Shown here in pieces: positions 7,536 through 15,191 of a stretch of 64,000 nucleotides of DNA. The notes below the pieces were generated by a model. It saw nothing but the letters and a program-made list of their open reading frames with translations. It was not told where the DNA came from and did not search any database. The DNA is taken from the NCBI RefSeq assembly GCF_019112525.1, contig NZ_CP077800.1, positions 3,100,001-3,164,000 of the forward strand, given 5' to 3'. Origin of the DNA: Modestobacter sp. L9-4. Lineage in GTDB: Bacteria > Actinomycetota > Actinomycetes > Mycobacteriales > Geodermatophilaceae. The position numbers and the translations under genes were made by a program. Every line of letters begins with the position of its first letter. The stretch's first letter is position 1.

Positions 7536-8589
7536 CGTCCCCGCCACGCGAGATGGTCAGGACGCCCTGCTCCTCGAGCACGCGGATGACCGCGACGATC
7601 TTGGCCTGGGCCTCCTCGACGGTGCGGGTGCGCACCGGGCCGAGCAGCTCGATCTCCTCGATGAGGTTCTCCCCGGCACGCTCGGAGAGGTTGCGGACCA
7701 CCTTGTCCCGGACGTCCTGCTTGACGCCCTTGAGCGCGGTGGCCAGGTCGTTGGCCTCGACGTCGCGGAGCACCAGCTGCAGCGACCGGTCGTCGATGGT
7801 GACGATGTCCTCGAAGACGAACATCTGGGAGCGGATCCGCTCGGCGAGCTCGGGGTCGCTCTTCTCCAGCCACTCGAGGATCGAGCGCTCGGTGGGCCGG
7901 GAGGAGCGGTTGATGATCTCCACGAGCGTCTCGACGCCGCCGACGGTGGCCATGTCCTGGTAGGCCAGCAGCGACCCCATCCGGCGGCCGAGCTCCTCCT
8001 CGACCATCCGCACCATCTCCGGGGAGGTGCGGTCCATCATCGCGATCCGGTAGGCGACGTCGGCCTGCTGGTCCGGCGGGAAGCCCGACAGGACCTCGGC
8101 CGACTGCGGGGCCGGGAGGTGGGCCAGCACCAGCGCGACCACCTGCGGGTGCTCGTCCTTGAGGAAGGTGACCAGCTGCCGGACGTCGCTGTTGCGCAGC
8201 GAGGCGAAGGGCAGCTCGGTGTAGACGACGTTCAGCCGGGACAGGATGCCGTCGGCCCGCTCCTCGCCCAGGCCCGCGGCGAGCACCTCGCGGGCGAACT
8301 CGACACCGCCGGTGCCGACGAAGCGGCGGGCGTTCATCAGCGTGTGGAACTCGTTGAGCACGTCGTCGACGTCCCCGCCGTCCACGCCCTGGAGCCGCAT
8401 CAGCTCCCCGGTCAGCTTCTCGACCTCGGAGGGCCGCAGCTGGGCCAGCACGGCGCCGGCCTCCTCCTTGGACAGCTGGGCGAGGAACACCGCGGCCTTG
8501 CGCAGCCCGGGCAGCTCCTTGCGGGGGACCGCCAGCTGCGCGGTCTTGGCCGGGGTGCCGACGAGCTGTTCCACGCTGGCGATGCTCAT
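7519..8589 (-). CDS. fliG: Flagellar motor switch protein FliG
   Basis: This 356-residue protein has the full FliG layout. The N-terminal domain binds FliF (GLRKAAVFLAQLSKEEAGAVLAQL), the middle domain has the HPQVVALVLAHL (EHPQ-like) motif, and the C-terminal torque helix region has VFEDIVTIDDRSLQLVLRDVE. It forms the C-ring rim that MotA pushes against. The ATG at 8589 has no good ribosome binding site. It overlaps the stop of a 29-codon leader ORF that does have one, so fliG is probably translated by coupling. The upstream DNA carries an apparent 86-bp insertion (see findings). Confidence 0.95.
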   Translation of the reverse strand: MSIASVEQLVGTPAKTAQLAVPRKELPGLRKAAVFLAQLSKEEAGAVLAQLRPSEVEKLTGELMRLQGVDGGDVDDVLNEFHTLMNARRFVGTGGVEFAREVLAAGLGEERADGILSRLNVVYTELPFASLRNSDVRQLVTFLKDEHPQVVALVLAHLPAPQSAEVLSGFPPDQQADVAYRIAMMDRTSPEMVRMVEEELGRRMGSLLAYQDMATVGGVETLVEIINRSSRPTERSILEWLEKSDPELAERIRSQMFVFEDIVTIDDRSLQLVLRDVEANDLATALKGVKQDVRDKVVRNLSERAGENLIEEIELLGPVRTRTVEEAQAKIVAVIRVLEEQGVLTISRGGDDDFVA

Positions 8590-8674
8590 GGCCGGACCCC
8601 GAGCGCGTTCCGCTCCTCGGTCGCTGGCGCTCCCTGCGATGCTCGCTCACTCGGTGTGTGCCCGGCGATGCTCA
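8578..8674. repeat. 86-bp intergenic insert flanked by an 11-bp direct repeat
   Basis: GGCGATGCTCA occurs at 8578-8588 and again at 8664-8674, so one copy plus the DNA between them makes an 86-bp unit. The interior is rich in GCTCGC/GAGCG-type words typical of small actinobacterial intergenic repeats. The pattern looks like an insertion with duplication of the fliG start region. Confidence 0.55.
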
Positions 8675-8675
8675 C
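8586..8675 (-). CDS. 29-residue leader ORF coupled to fliG
   Basis: A GTG at 8675 follows a strong GGAGGA site by 7 bases and opens a 30-codon frame. Its TGA overlaps the fliG ATG in the form ATGA. Its first codons (V-S-I-A) mirror those of fliG (M-S-I-A) at the DNA level. I think this is the old fliG start, cut off by a small insertion. It now probably serves to deliver ribosomes to fliG rather than to make a useful peptide. No homologue is known to me. Confidence 0.5.
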   Translation of the reverse strand: MSIAGHTPSERASQGAPATEERNALGVRP

Positions 8676-8736
8676 TGCTCAGTCCTCCTGTCGCTGGACG
8701 CCCGCGGCGTCCCCTTCTTCATCGGCAGTCCGGGAC

Positions 8737-8774
8737 GACGACGGGCCGGGTCCCGAGGGACCCGGCCCGTCGTC
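8737..8774 (-). terminator. Perfect hairpin between fliF and fliG
   Basis: An 18-bp perfect stem (8737-8754 with 8757-8774) ends 6 bases after the fliF stop on the minus strand. No U tract follows. It looks like a terminator or processing barrier inside an otherwise continuous operon, so it would lower expression of fliG and later genes relative to fliF. Confidence 0.75.
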
Positions 8775-8779
8775 CCGGG

Positions 8780-10339
8780 TCACTTCGACTCGGCGAACCA
8801 GCCGCGCAGCATGGTGGCGACCTCGTCGGGGCGGTCGCTGACCATCTCGGAGATCTCGCCGCGGACCTTCTCCCGCTGGGCGGCGGCCAGCTGGGCTGCG
8901 CGGTCGTCGAGCTCGGGGTCGCGGATGCTCTCGACCTGGATGCGCTCGTAGTCGGCCGGCTCGTCGTCCTCGAGCTCCTCGTACTCCTCGCGGTTGCGGC
9001 GCGAGCGGAGCCAGACGATGAGCACGAGCAGGGCGATGCCCAGGGCGATGCCGCCGGTCTTGATCATCGACCACATCTGGGCGGTCTTCTCCGCCTCCCG
9101 CTCGGCGGCGAGGTCGGCGGCTGCCTGCTCGGCCGCGGAGGTGTCGAAGGCCATCGTGGCGACCGAGATCGCGTCACCACGGGCGGGGTCGAGCCCCACG
9201 GCGGTGGCGACCAGGTCCTGCACCTGCTGCTGGTTCAGCGCGCCGGCGACGGCGGAGTCCAGCGCCACCGACACGGTCAGCCGCTGGGTGGTGCCGGGAG
9301 CGGCGGAGACCACCTCGGTGGTCTTGTCCACGGCGTTGTTCGACGTCGTGTTGGTCTTGTCGTAGGCCGAGTCGCCGCCGGGGGTGCCCGCGGTGTCCTC
9401 GGCGCCCAGCACGCCACCGACCGCGCCGGCGGTGCCGGTGTACTTCTCGGTGGTGCTCTGCTCCGACAGCGCGGGGGTGTTCGGGTTGTAGCTGTAGCTC
9501 TCCTTGGTGGTGTCCCGCTTGGCGAAGTCGAGGTCCGCCCGCACCGAGACGACGGACTTGCCGCGCCCCAGGATCGGGTCGAGCACCTTCTGCGCGTTGG
9601 CGGCCAGCCGGGCCTCCTGCGCCTGCTCGGCCTCGGCCTGCGCGTCACCGGTGGCGCCGCCGGCGGCCTCACCGGCCGCCGACAGGACGGCACCGGTGGA
9701 GTCCGCGACCGTGACCGACTCCGGGGCCATGCCCTGGATGCTGGAGGAGACCAGGTGGGTGACCGCCTGGATCTGCTCCCCGTCCAGCTTCGTGCCCGGC
9801 GCCAGGTCCAGCAGGACAGAGGCGGTGGGCTTGCCCTCGTCGGTGGCGAAGACGTCGTCCTTGGGCATCGCGACGTGCACGACCGCCGACCGGACGCCGT
9901 CCAGGGCCTTGAGGGTCGTCGACAGCTCGCCCTCCAGGGCGCGCTGGTAGGAGACCTGCTGCTGGAACTCACTGGTCGTGATGCCCTGCTTGTCCAGCAG
10001 CGAGTAGCCGGTCTCGTTGCCCTCGGGCAGGCCCTTGCCGCTCATCGCCAGGCGCAGGTCGTAGACCTTGTCCTGGGCGACCATGATCGTGCCGCCGCCG
10101 TCGGCCAGCTGGTACGGGACGCCCTCGGCCGTGAGCTCCTCGACGATCGCCGAGGCATCGGAGGAGGCCAGGTTGCTGAACAGCGGCGACAGCGTCGGCG
10201 CGGTGATCCAGCGGGTGAAGACGACGCCTCCGAGCAGCAGACCGGCCAGCAGCAGGCCGATCACGATCTTCTGCCCGAGGCTGATCGTCGACAGCAGGGT
10301 CTTGACCCGGTTCAGCGGGCCGGCGAGGGCGGCGGGCAT
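8780..10339 (-). CDS. fliF: Flagellar MS-ring protein FliF
   Basis: This 519-residue membrane protein has one transmembrane segment near residue 25-45 (LGQKIVIGLLLAGLLLGGVVF) and another near 430-450 (GGIALGIALLVLIVWL). They flank the YscJ/FliF ring-building domains (LAMSGKGLPEGNETGYSLLDK, YQRALEGELSTTLKALDGV). The cytoplasmic tail that binds FliG follows the second segment. The length is normal. The ATG shares one base with the fliE stop (TGATG arrangement). FliF is the foundation ring on which rod, C ring and export gate assemble. Confidence 0.96.
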   Translation of the reverse strand: MPAALAGPLNRVKTLLSTISLGQKIVIGLLLAGLLLGGVVFTRWITAPTLSPLFSNLASSDASAIVEELTAEGVPYQLADGGGTIMVAQDKVYDLRLAMSGKGLPEGNETGYSLLDKQGITTSEFQQQVSYQRALEGELSTTLKALDGVRSAVVHVAMPKDDVFATDEGKPTASVLLDLAPGTKLDGEQIQAVTHLVSSSIQGMAPESVTVADSTGAVLSAAGEAAGGATGDAQAEAEQAQEARLAANAQKVLDPILGRGKSVVSVRADLDFAKRDTTKESYSYNPNTPALSEQSTTEKYTGTAGAVGGVLGAEDTAGTPGGDSAYDKTNTTSNNAVDKTTEVVSAAPGTTQRLTVSVALDSAVAGALNQQQVQDLVATAVGLDPARGDAISVATMAFDTSAAEQAAADLAAEREAEKTAQMWSMIKTGGIALGIALLVLIVWLRSRRNREEYEELEDDEPADYERIQVESIRDPELDDRAAQLAAAQREKVRGEISEMVSDRPDEVATMLRGWFAESK

Positions 10340-10680
10340 CAGACCGGCATCCTCATGATCTCGGTGAAGGCGGCCACGGCGGAGTTCTTCAGCGTGACCA
10401 CGGTGTCGGTGGCCAGCCGGGCCTCAGTGCTGGCGATCATGTAGTCGTGTGCGTCCTGCAGGTCGCCGGTGGCCGCCTGGAGCGCCAGGTGGTCGACGTT
10501 GCCCTGCACGGCGTTCAGCTGGTCGATCTGGCCGGTCAGGATGTCGGCGAACCCACCGTCGCCGGCGGCCGAGGTCGCCGACGGGCTCATCGAGACGCCG
10601 GTGACGCCCGACGTGCCGTCGAGGTTGGGTGCGGGGATCCCGCCGACGAGGGCGGAGATCGCGCCGATGGGCGAGGTCAT
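10339..10680 (-). CDS. fliE: Flagellar hook-basal body complex protein FliE
   Basis: This 113-residue protein links the MS ring to the rod. The recognisable FliE core lies in the second half: DHLALQAATGDLQDAHDYMIA and then TLKNSAVAAFTEIMRMPV, whose IMRM(P/Q)V ending is diagnostic. The first 50 residues are Gly/Ser/Ala-rich. It lies between flgC and fliF, as in most flgBC-fliEF operons, with a 2-base gap from flgC and a 1-base overlap with fliF. Confidence 0.93.
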   Translation of the reverse strand: MTSPIGAISALVGGIPAPNLDGTSGVTGVSMSPSATSAAGDGGFADILTGQIDQLNAVQGNVDHLALQAATGDLQDAHDYMIASTEARLATDTVVTLKNSAVAAFTEIMRMPV

Positions 10681-10682
10681 GG

Positions 10683-11087
10683 TCAGCCCTTCCCGAGCTG
10701 CAGGGCCTGCTGGTAGGCCTCGGTGGCGCTCTTGATGGTGGCGAGGTTCGCCTGGTAGCCGCGCTGGGCCATGAGCAGCTGGGTCATCTGGTCCCCGAGG
10801 TCGATGTCCGGGAGCCGGACGTTGCCGTCGGCGTCGGCCAGCGGGTTGCCCGGGTCGTTGACCACCCGGCCCTCGGCGGAGCCGAGCTCGGTCCGCGCGA
10901 CGCGGACGCCGCCGGTGCCCGAGCCGTAGTCGACCGCCTGGGCGACGACCATCCGCTCCTGGAAGGCGTCCTGGTCCGTCGAGCGGGCGGTGTTGATGTT
11001 CGCGATGTTGTCCGAGACGGCGTCCATCCACTTGCGGTGGACGAACAGCGAGGACCCGGCGATGCCGATCGTGTCGAAGGCGGCCAC
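10683..11087 (-). CDS. flgC: Flagellar basal-body rod protein FlgC
   Basis: This 134-residue proximal rod protein shows FDTIGIAGSSLFVHRKWMDAV followed by SDNIANINTARS, the rod-protein N-terminal signature. The matching C-terminus is DQMTQLLMAQRGYQANLATIKSA. It is a standard-length FlgC. It follows flgB after one base and precedes fliE, so the three are almost certainly translated from one message. Confidence 0.96.
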   Translation of the reverse strand: MAAFDTIGIAGSSLFVHRKWMDAVSDNIANINTARSTDQDAFQERMVVAQAVDYGSGTGGVRVARTELGSAEGRVVNDPGNPLADADGNVRLPDIDLGDQMTQLLMAQRGYQANLATIKSATEAYQQALQLGKG

Positions 11088-11088
11088 G

Positions 11089-11439
11089 TCACTGCGTCCG
11101 GAGTGCGGAGCGGAGCAGGGCGTACTTGCCGTCGAGGGCGTTGAGCGACAGCTGGTACCGCAGCCCGGTCTCGGTGGCGATGACCGTCTCGGTGTCCAGG
11201 TTGACGTTGTTGCCGTCGGTGCGGGTCGGGTCGAGCGAACGGCTCATCGCGGACCGGCCGACCACGGGGGTCTCACCGCTGGCGATCTCGTTCTGCAGGG
11301 CCGACTCGAAGTCCACCCGGCCGGCGAGGAAGCCCGGCGTCTGGACGTTGGCGATGTTGTCGGCGGTCACCCGCTGGCGCTGCTGGAGTCCGGTCAGGGA
11401 CGCGTGCAGCGCGGTCATGGTCGAGTCGGTGATCAGCAC
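11089..11439 (-). CDS. flgB: Flagellar basal-body rod protein FlgB
   Basis: This 116-residue proximal rod protein has LTGLQQRQRVTADNIANVQTPGF near its start and a C-terminus of the form LSLNALDGKYALLRSALRTQ. I chose the GTG at 11439 because it leaves the short lead expected before the ALHASL motif. No good Shine-Dalgarno sequence is visible, and ATG 11418 is an alternative. It is the first gene of the flgBC-fliEF operon. A sigma-28-like promoter lies about 130 bases upstream, beyond an untranslated leader. Confidence 0.9.
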   Translation of the reverse strand: MLITDSTMTALHASLTGLQQRQRVTADNIANVQTPGFLAGRVDFESALQNEIASGETPVVGRSAMSRSLDPTRTDGNNVNLDTETVIATETGLRYQLSLNALDGKYALLRSALRTQ

Positions 11440-11567
11440 CGGGCGCTCGGCAGGGGACGACGGAGCACGGGGATACCTCCGGGTACGGCGGGACGCGCGC
11501 CCAGGGGGTCCTGGGAGCGAAGGGGCCGCCGATCCGTGGCGAGTGTGCTGCGTTCCTTGCCTCCTGG

Positions 11568-11595
11568 TCATCGGCAGGTCGGGTGCCGACCGTGA
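11568..11595 (-). promoter_or_regulatory. Sigma-28-like promoter for the flgB operon
   Basis: On the minus strand the sequence reads TCAC, 16 bases, GCCGATGA. This fits the FliA/SigD/WhiG pattern (TAAA-N15/16-GCCGATAA) and matches three other sites in the window with identical spacing. It lies in the 303-base gap 11440-11742, which otherwise holds only the neighbouring terminator and a long leader. Confidence 0.55.
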
Positions 11596-11638
11596 CCACA
11601 TGCACCCGATCGGACGCATCGAGTCACACAACGCACAC

Positions 11639-11678
11639 GTCCCCCGTGGCCAGAGCGACGCTCGTGGCCACGGGGGAC
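11639..11678 (-). terminator. Terminator after the fliD-fliS-fliT-like operon
   Basis: A 14-bp perfect stem (11639-11652 with 11665-11678) encloses a smaller GAGC/GCTC hairpin. It lies about 65 bases past the stop of the fliT-like gene and separates that operon from the flgB promoter. Confidence 0.75.
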
Positions 11679-11742
11679 GGGGGAGTGCGGTGGGGCTGGT
11701 GTGACGGTGCTCTGCGCCGGGCTCGGGGGAGGGGGTCCCGCC

Positions 11743-12117
11743 TCAGAGCGCCTGGTCGATGAAGGAGGCGACGGGGCGGGTCGGTGCGTAGGACATCCGG
11801 GCGGCCACGTCGCGCTGCTTCTGCGACTGGGTGATCCGCTCGACCAGGGCCTCGGCGACGGCCAGCTGGTGCTGCAGCAGCCGGGCGGCGCGCTCGCGCA
11901 GGTCGTCGGGGAGCGGGCCCAGGCTGCTCGGCGGGATCCAGTCGGTGGACCGGCGCCCCCAGGCGGCGATCTCCTCGGCCCGGCCACGGGCGAGGGTCTC
12001 CTCGGCCTCGTACACGTCGCCCTCGAGGGCGTCGAGGACCGCGGGCCAGCTCTGCGCCCCGGACCGCCGGGCAGGGGGGTCCCCGACCCGGTTGCGCGGG
12101 ACGTGGCCGGAGGTCAT
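11743..12117 (-). CDS. Probable flagellar chaperone, FliT-like by position
   Basis: This 124-residue, mostly helical protein (WPAVLDALEGDVYEAEETLARG..., LRERAARLLQHQLAVAEALVERI) has no domain that I recognise. Its ATG overlaps the fliS stop by 4 bases, exactly where fliT sits in many flagellar operons. Its size and helix-rich composition also fit the FliT group, which chaperones FliD. The conserved-looking part is residues 25-120, and the C-terminus ends FIDQAL. The function is inferred from place and shape only. Confidence 0.65.
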   Translation of the reverse strand: MTSGHVPRNRVGDPPARRSGAQSWPAVLDALEGDVYEAEETLARGRAEEIAAWGRRSTDWIPPSSLGPLPDDLRERAARLLQHQLAVAEALVERITQSQKQRDVAARMSYAPTRPVASFIDQAL

Positions 12118-12500
12118 GCCGACGTCGTGGCGAGGGACGCCGCAGCCTCCCGCCATGCGTCCCGCAGCGGCTCGACGATCCGCCGGCAGTCGCCGATCCG
12201 TCGGACGTCGCCCTTCACGTTGGCCGAGATCAGCTCGGTGAGCAGCCAGGTGTAGAGCGCGGCCAGGCGGGGACCGCCCTCCCAGACGTCGACCCGGAGG
12301 CTGCCCTGCAGCTCCATGACGATCTCCTGGGCGTGCTGGAGCTGCTGGCTCGCCGCCTCGCGGTCGCCGGCGACCAGGGCGGTCTGGCCGCGCTCGAGGT
12401 CGAGGGCGAGACGGTCGTACAGCATGACCAGCAGCTGCTGCGGCGACGCGGTGGTGACGGCGTCGCCCAGGTAGCGGGCCCGCAGGGCGGCGGCACTCAT
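12114..12500 (-). CDS. fliS: Flagellin export chaperone FliS
   Basis: This 128-residue helical protein matches FliS throughout: LRARYLGDAVTTASPQQLLVMLYDRLALDLE near the start, and LYTWLLTELISANVKGDVRRIGDCR near the end. FliS binds the disordered flagellin C-terminus and prevents early polymerisation. It follows fliD with a 25-base gap and overlaps the next small gene, forming a fliD-fliS-fliT-like unit downstream of the flagellins. Confidence 0.95.
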   Translation of the reverse strand: MSAAALRARYLGDAVTTASPQQLLVMLYDRLALDLERGQTALVAGDREAASQQLQHAQEIVMELQGSLRVDVWEGGPRLAALYTWLLTELISANVKGDVRRIGDCRRIVEPLRDAWREAAASLATTSA

Positions 12501-12525
12501 CGGTTCTCCTCCAGGTACACGGGGG

Positions 12526-13908
12526 TCAGGACTTGGACGGGCTGGGCAGCGACGAGAGCTGCGACGACAGCCAGGAGGCCTGGTTCTGCATCGTGCCCAG
12601 TGCCGTCTCCATGGCGGTGAACTGCTTGGTCAGGTTGTCCTTGCGCAAGGCCAGGCGGATGTCCCAGGCGGCGATCTGGTCGGTCAGCGCACTGGCCGCC
12701 ATGTCCTGGCTCTTGGCCAGCAGGATCAGGGTGCCGCCCGTGGAGTCGGTCGCCTTCTTCGACAGCGCGAGCAGCCGCTGGGCGACGCCCGGGACCGCGG
12801 CGACGTCGTCGGCGCTGCCGGCGATCCCGTCCACGTCGGAGGCGGCTGTGCCGTTGACCAGCCGCTGGACCAGCGACGGGTCGGACTGCAGCTTGGCGGT
12901 GAAGACGGCCTTGTCGAACACGAGCGAGCCGTCCCGGTTGAGCTGCAGGCCGGCGGTGGCGGCCGACTTGCCACCGATCGCGTAGCCGACGGCGTCGAGG
13001 ACCTGGGAGGTCAGCCCGCGCAGCGTGCTGTCGCCCTTGAGCACGGCCTTGCTGCCGGTGGAGGTGTCCGTGTTGCTCTTGATGGCCGACAGCACGGCGT
13101 TGGCGGCGGTGACCATCGACTGGACCGCGGTGGCCACGGCGTCGGGGTCGCCCGCGACGCTGACGGTGACCGGGCCGCCGGTCTGGCTGACCGTGATCGG
13201 GGTGCCGCGCATCAGCTCGCTGAAGGTGTTGGTCGACGAGACCGCGTCGAAGCCGGTGGTCGCGTCGCCGACGTGCACCTTCGCGTTGGTGCCGGTGGTG
13301 AGCACACCGAAGGTCGGCGTCGTCTCGCCGGTGGCGGCGAGGGTGAAGCGGGAGGCCTCACCGGTCGCGGTGGAGCTGACCTGCAGCCGGTAGCCGGTGC
13401 TGGTGTTGACCGCGGTGGCGGCGAGCCCGTAGCCGGAGGAGTTGATGGCCGCGACCGTGTCGGCGAGGGTGGCGCCGCTCTTCAGTGCGATCTGCTTGCT
13501 GCTGCCGTCGGGTGCGGTGAGGACCAGCGGGGAGGCCTGACCGAAGGCGTCGGTGGTCTTCGTCCAGGTCCCGGCGCTCAGCACGGAGTGGTTGGCGGCC
13601 AGCGCGGTGACGCTGAACGTCAGCGAGCCGGGGGTCGCGTCCGCGCTGGCGGTGGCGGTCACCGTGGTGGCCGAGCTGGTCGCCTTCGCGGCAGCCCAGG
13701 CGGTCGCCTTGGTGAGGGCCTCGGCGGCCGTGCGCAGCGCGTCGAACTTGGTGTTGATCGCCCGGTACGCGGTGGCGTCGGCCTGGGTGTCGGTCAGCCT
13801 GGTCTTGAGCAGGGTCTGGGGGTTGGCCTCGATCTGCATCAACTGGGTGATGAGAGAGCCGGTGTCCATCCCGGAGATCAGGCCGGTGCTCACGCTCATG
13901 CCTGCCAT
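12526..13908 (-). CDS. fliD: Flagellar filament cap protein FliD
   Basis: This 460-residue protein caps the filament and inserts flagellin subunits. The N-terminus has STGLISGMDTGSLITQLMQIEANPQ, the FliD/HAP2 signature. The C-terminal half has the FliD_C features (GLTSQVLDAVGYAIGG, FTAKLQSDPSLVQRLVNG) and ends with a helical coiled-coil region (LRKDNLTKQFTAMETALGTMQNQASWL). The ATG at 13908 has GAGGAA seven bases upstream. The flagellin A terminator lies immediately before it, so it may have its own weak promoter or depend on read-through. Confidence 0.95.
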   Translation of the reverse strand: MAGMSVSTGLISGMDTGSLITQLMQIEANPQTLLKTRLTDTQADATAYRAINTKFDALRTAAEALTKATAWAAAKATSSATTVTATASADATPGSLTFSVTALAANHSVLSAGTWTKTTDAFGQASPLVLTAPDGSSKQIALKSGATLADTVAAINSSGYGLAATAVNTSTGYRLQVSSTATGEASRFTLAATGETTPTFGVLTTGTNAKVHVGDATTGFDAVSSTNTFSELMRGTPITVSQTGGPVTVSVAGDPDAVATAVQSMVTAANAVLSAIKSNTDTSTGSKAVLKGDSTLRGLTSQVLDAVGYAIGGKSAATAGLQLNRDGSLVFDKAVFTAKLQSDPSLVQRLVNGTAASDVDGIAGSADDVAAVPGVAQRLLALSKKATDSTGGTLILLAKSQDMAASALTDQIAAWDIRLALRKDNLTKQFTAMETALGTMQNQASWLSSQLSSLPSPSKS

Positions 13909-13945
13909 GTCGCTTCCTCGGTTCTCTGGTCGTGCGGGGCACGCA

Positions 13946-13978
13946 GTGAGGGGGGAGGCCGGGGGCCTCCCCCCTCAC
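13946..13978 (-). terminator. Terminator after flagellin A
   Basis: A perfect 15-bp stem (13946-13960 with 13964-13978) with a GGG loop lies 51 bases past the flagellin stop. Almost the same hairpin follows flagellin B, showing that it was duplicated with the gene. Confidence 0.8.
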
Positions 13979-14029
13979 CGGGTGGTGCTGGGACGTGCTG
14001 TGGTGCCGTTCAGGTGGTGCTCAGGCAGA

Positions 14030-14866
14030 TCAGCCCAGGAGCTTCAGGATGCCCTGGGTGGACTGGTTGGCCTGGGCCAGCATCGACGTGCCGGCCTGGG
14101 TCAGGATCTGCGTGCGGGTGAAGTTGGTCATCTCCTGGGCCATGTCGGTGTCGCGGATGCGGCTCTCCGACGCGGTCAGGTTCTCGGCCGTGGTGTTGAG
14201 GTTGTTGATGGTGTGCTCGAACCGGTTCTGGATGGCACCCAGGTTGGCGCGGGCGGTCGACACGTTCTTGATGGCGGTGTCGATGGCACCGATGGCAGCC
14301 GAGGCACCGGCGGCCGTGGTCAGGTCGATGGAGTCCACGGCCAGACCGGTGGAGGAGAAGCTGGTCGAGCCGCTGGTGGCGCTGATCTTGACCGCGGTGG
14401 TGTCGCCGGAGGCGTAGCCGACCTGGAAGGTCTTGTTGTACGACCCGTCGAGCAGCTTGACGTTGTTGAAGGTCGTCTTGTCCGCGATCCGGGTGAGCTC
14501 CAGCTTGAGGGCGTCGCCCTCGGAGTCCATCGCGGCGTTGGAGTTGGCGTCGTTGCCGCCCTCGTTGGCCGCCTGGACGGCGAGGTCGCGCATGCGCTGC
14601 AGGATCGAGGTGGTCTCGCTCAGGCCACCCTCAGCGGTCTGCACGACCGAGATGCCGTCCTGGGTGTTGCGGACGGCGACCTTGATGCCACCGATCTGCG
14701 AGCGCAGGCCCTCGGAGATCGCGAGGCCGGCGGCGTCGTCGGCGGCGCGGTTGATGCGGAAACCGGAGGAGAGCTTCTCCAGCGACTTCGCCATCTGGTT
14801 GTTCGTGGTGCTCAGGTTGCGGTAGGCGTTGAGAGCCGAGGTGTTGGTGTTGACGCTGAGACCCAT
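14030..14866 (-). CDS. fliC: Flagellin, copy A (downstream)
   Basis: This 278-residue short flagellin consists of the D0/D1 domains only. The N-terminus is MGLSVNTNTSALNAYRNLS with the SGFRINRAADDAAGLAISEGL motif. The C-terminus is FTRTQILTQAGTSMLAQAN followed by QGILKLLG. A small variable insert of about 70 residues (150-215) replaces D2/D3. It is exported and polymerises into the filament. Residues 1-105 and the last 70 are essentially identical to copy B, and only the middle differs. The ATG has GGAGGAAACC just upstream, and its leader carries two CsrA-type motifs. Confidence 0.96.
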   Translation of the reverse strand: MGLSVNTNTSALNAYRNLSTTNNQMAKSLEKLSSGFRINRAADDAAGLAISEGLRSQIGGIKVAVRNTQDGISVVQTAEGGLSETTSILQRMRDLAVQAANEGGNDANSNAAMDSEGDALKLELTRIADKTTFNNVKLLDGSYNKTFQVGYASGDTTAVKISATSGSTSFSSTGLAVDSIDLTTAAGASAAIGAIDTAIKNVSTARANLGAIQNRFEHTINNLNTTAENLTASESRIRDTDMAQEMTNFTRTQILTQAGTSMLAQANQSTQGILKLLG

Positions 14867-14871
14867 GGTTT

Positions 14872-14916
14872 CCTCCGTGGAATTCGGGCTGCTGTGTGGA
14901 GACCGCTGCATCCGTG
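14872..14916 (-). promoter_or_regulatory. Flagellin A leader with two CsrA-type sites
   Basis: On the minus strand the leader contains CACGGATG (14909-14916) and CACGGAGG (14872-14879). Both fit CANGGANG, and the second covers the Shine-Dalgarno sequence. The GGA cores are 37 bases apart. This resembles the two-site arrangement by which CsrA represses flagellin translation in Bacillus. Confidence 0.5.
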
Positions 14917-14936
14917 CTGCGGGTGACGCACTGCCT

Positions 14937-14964
14937 GTAACGGCTGCTGGCGGGAGTTCCTTGA
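14937..14964 (-). promoter_or_regulatory. Sigma-28-like promoter of flagellin A
   Basis: The minus strand reads TCAA, 16 bases, GCCGTTAC, close to the FliA/WhiG consensus. Transcription would start near 14928, giving a leader of about 60 bases. The rest of the 325-base gap 14867-15191 holds only the flagellin B terminator. Confidence 0.65.
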
Positions 14965-15120
14965 CCCGAAGCCGGAACTTTTCTCCGGCCTCCCCCCGCC
15001 GGGTGGGGTGTCCGCCCGGGGGTCGGTGTCCGCCGGCCCGTGCAGGACTGCGCGCGGGCACCGCCCGCGGCACGCGGCCGGGTACCGGCCCGGCACCCGG
15101 CGACCTGCCGGGGGACGCAC

Positions 15121-15151
15121 TGAGGGGGGAGGCCGGTGGCCTCCCCCCTCA
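15121..15151 (-). terminator. Terminator after flagellin B
   Basis: A perfect 14-bp stem (15121-15134 with 15138-15151) with a 3-base loop lies 40 bases past the flagellin B stop and is a near copy of the hairpin after flagellin A. Confidence 0.8.
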
Positions 15152-15191
15152 GCGGGTGGTGCTGTTCAGTGCTGGGACGTGCTCAGGCAGA

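Noticed and set aside
8719-8726. A GCCGATGA -10-like word upstream of fliG, as in the sigma-28 sites
   Set aside because: The base positions 16 upstream are GCCC, not TNAN, and it overlaps the terminator stem. Treated as chance.
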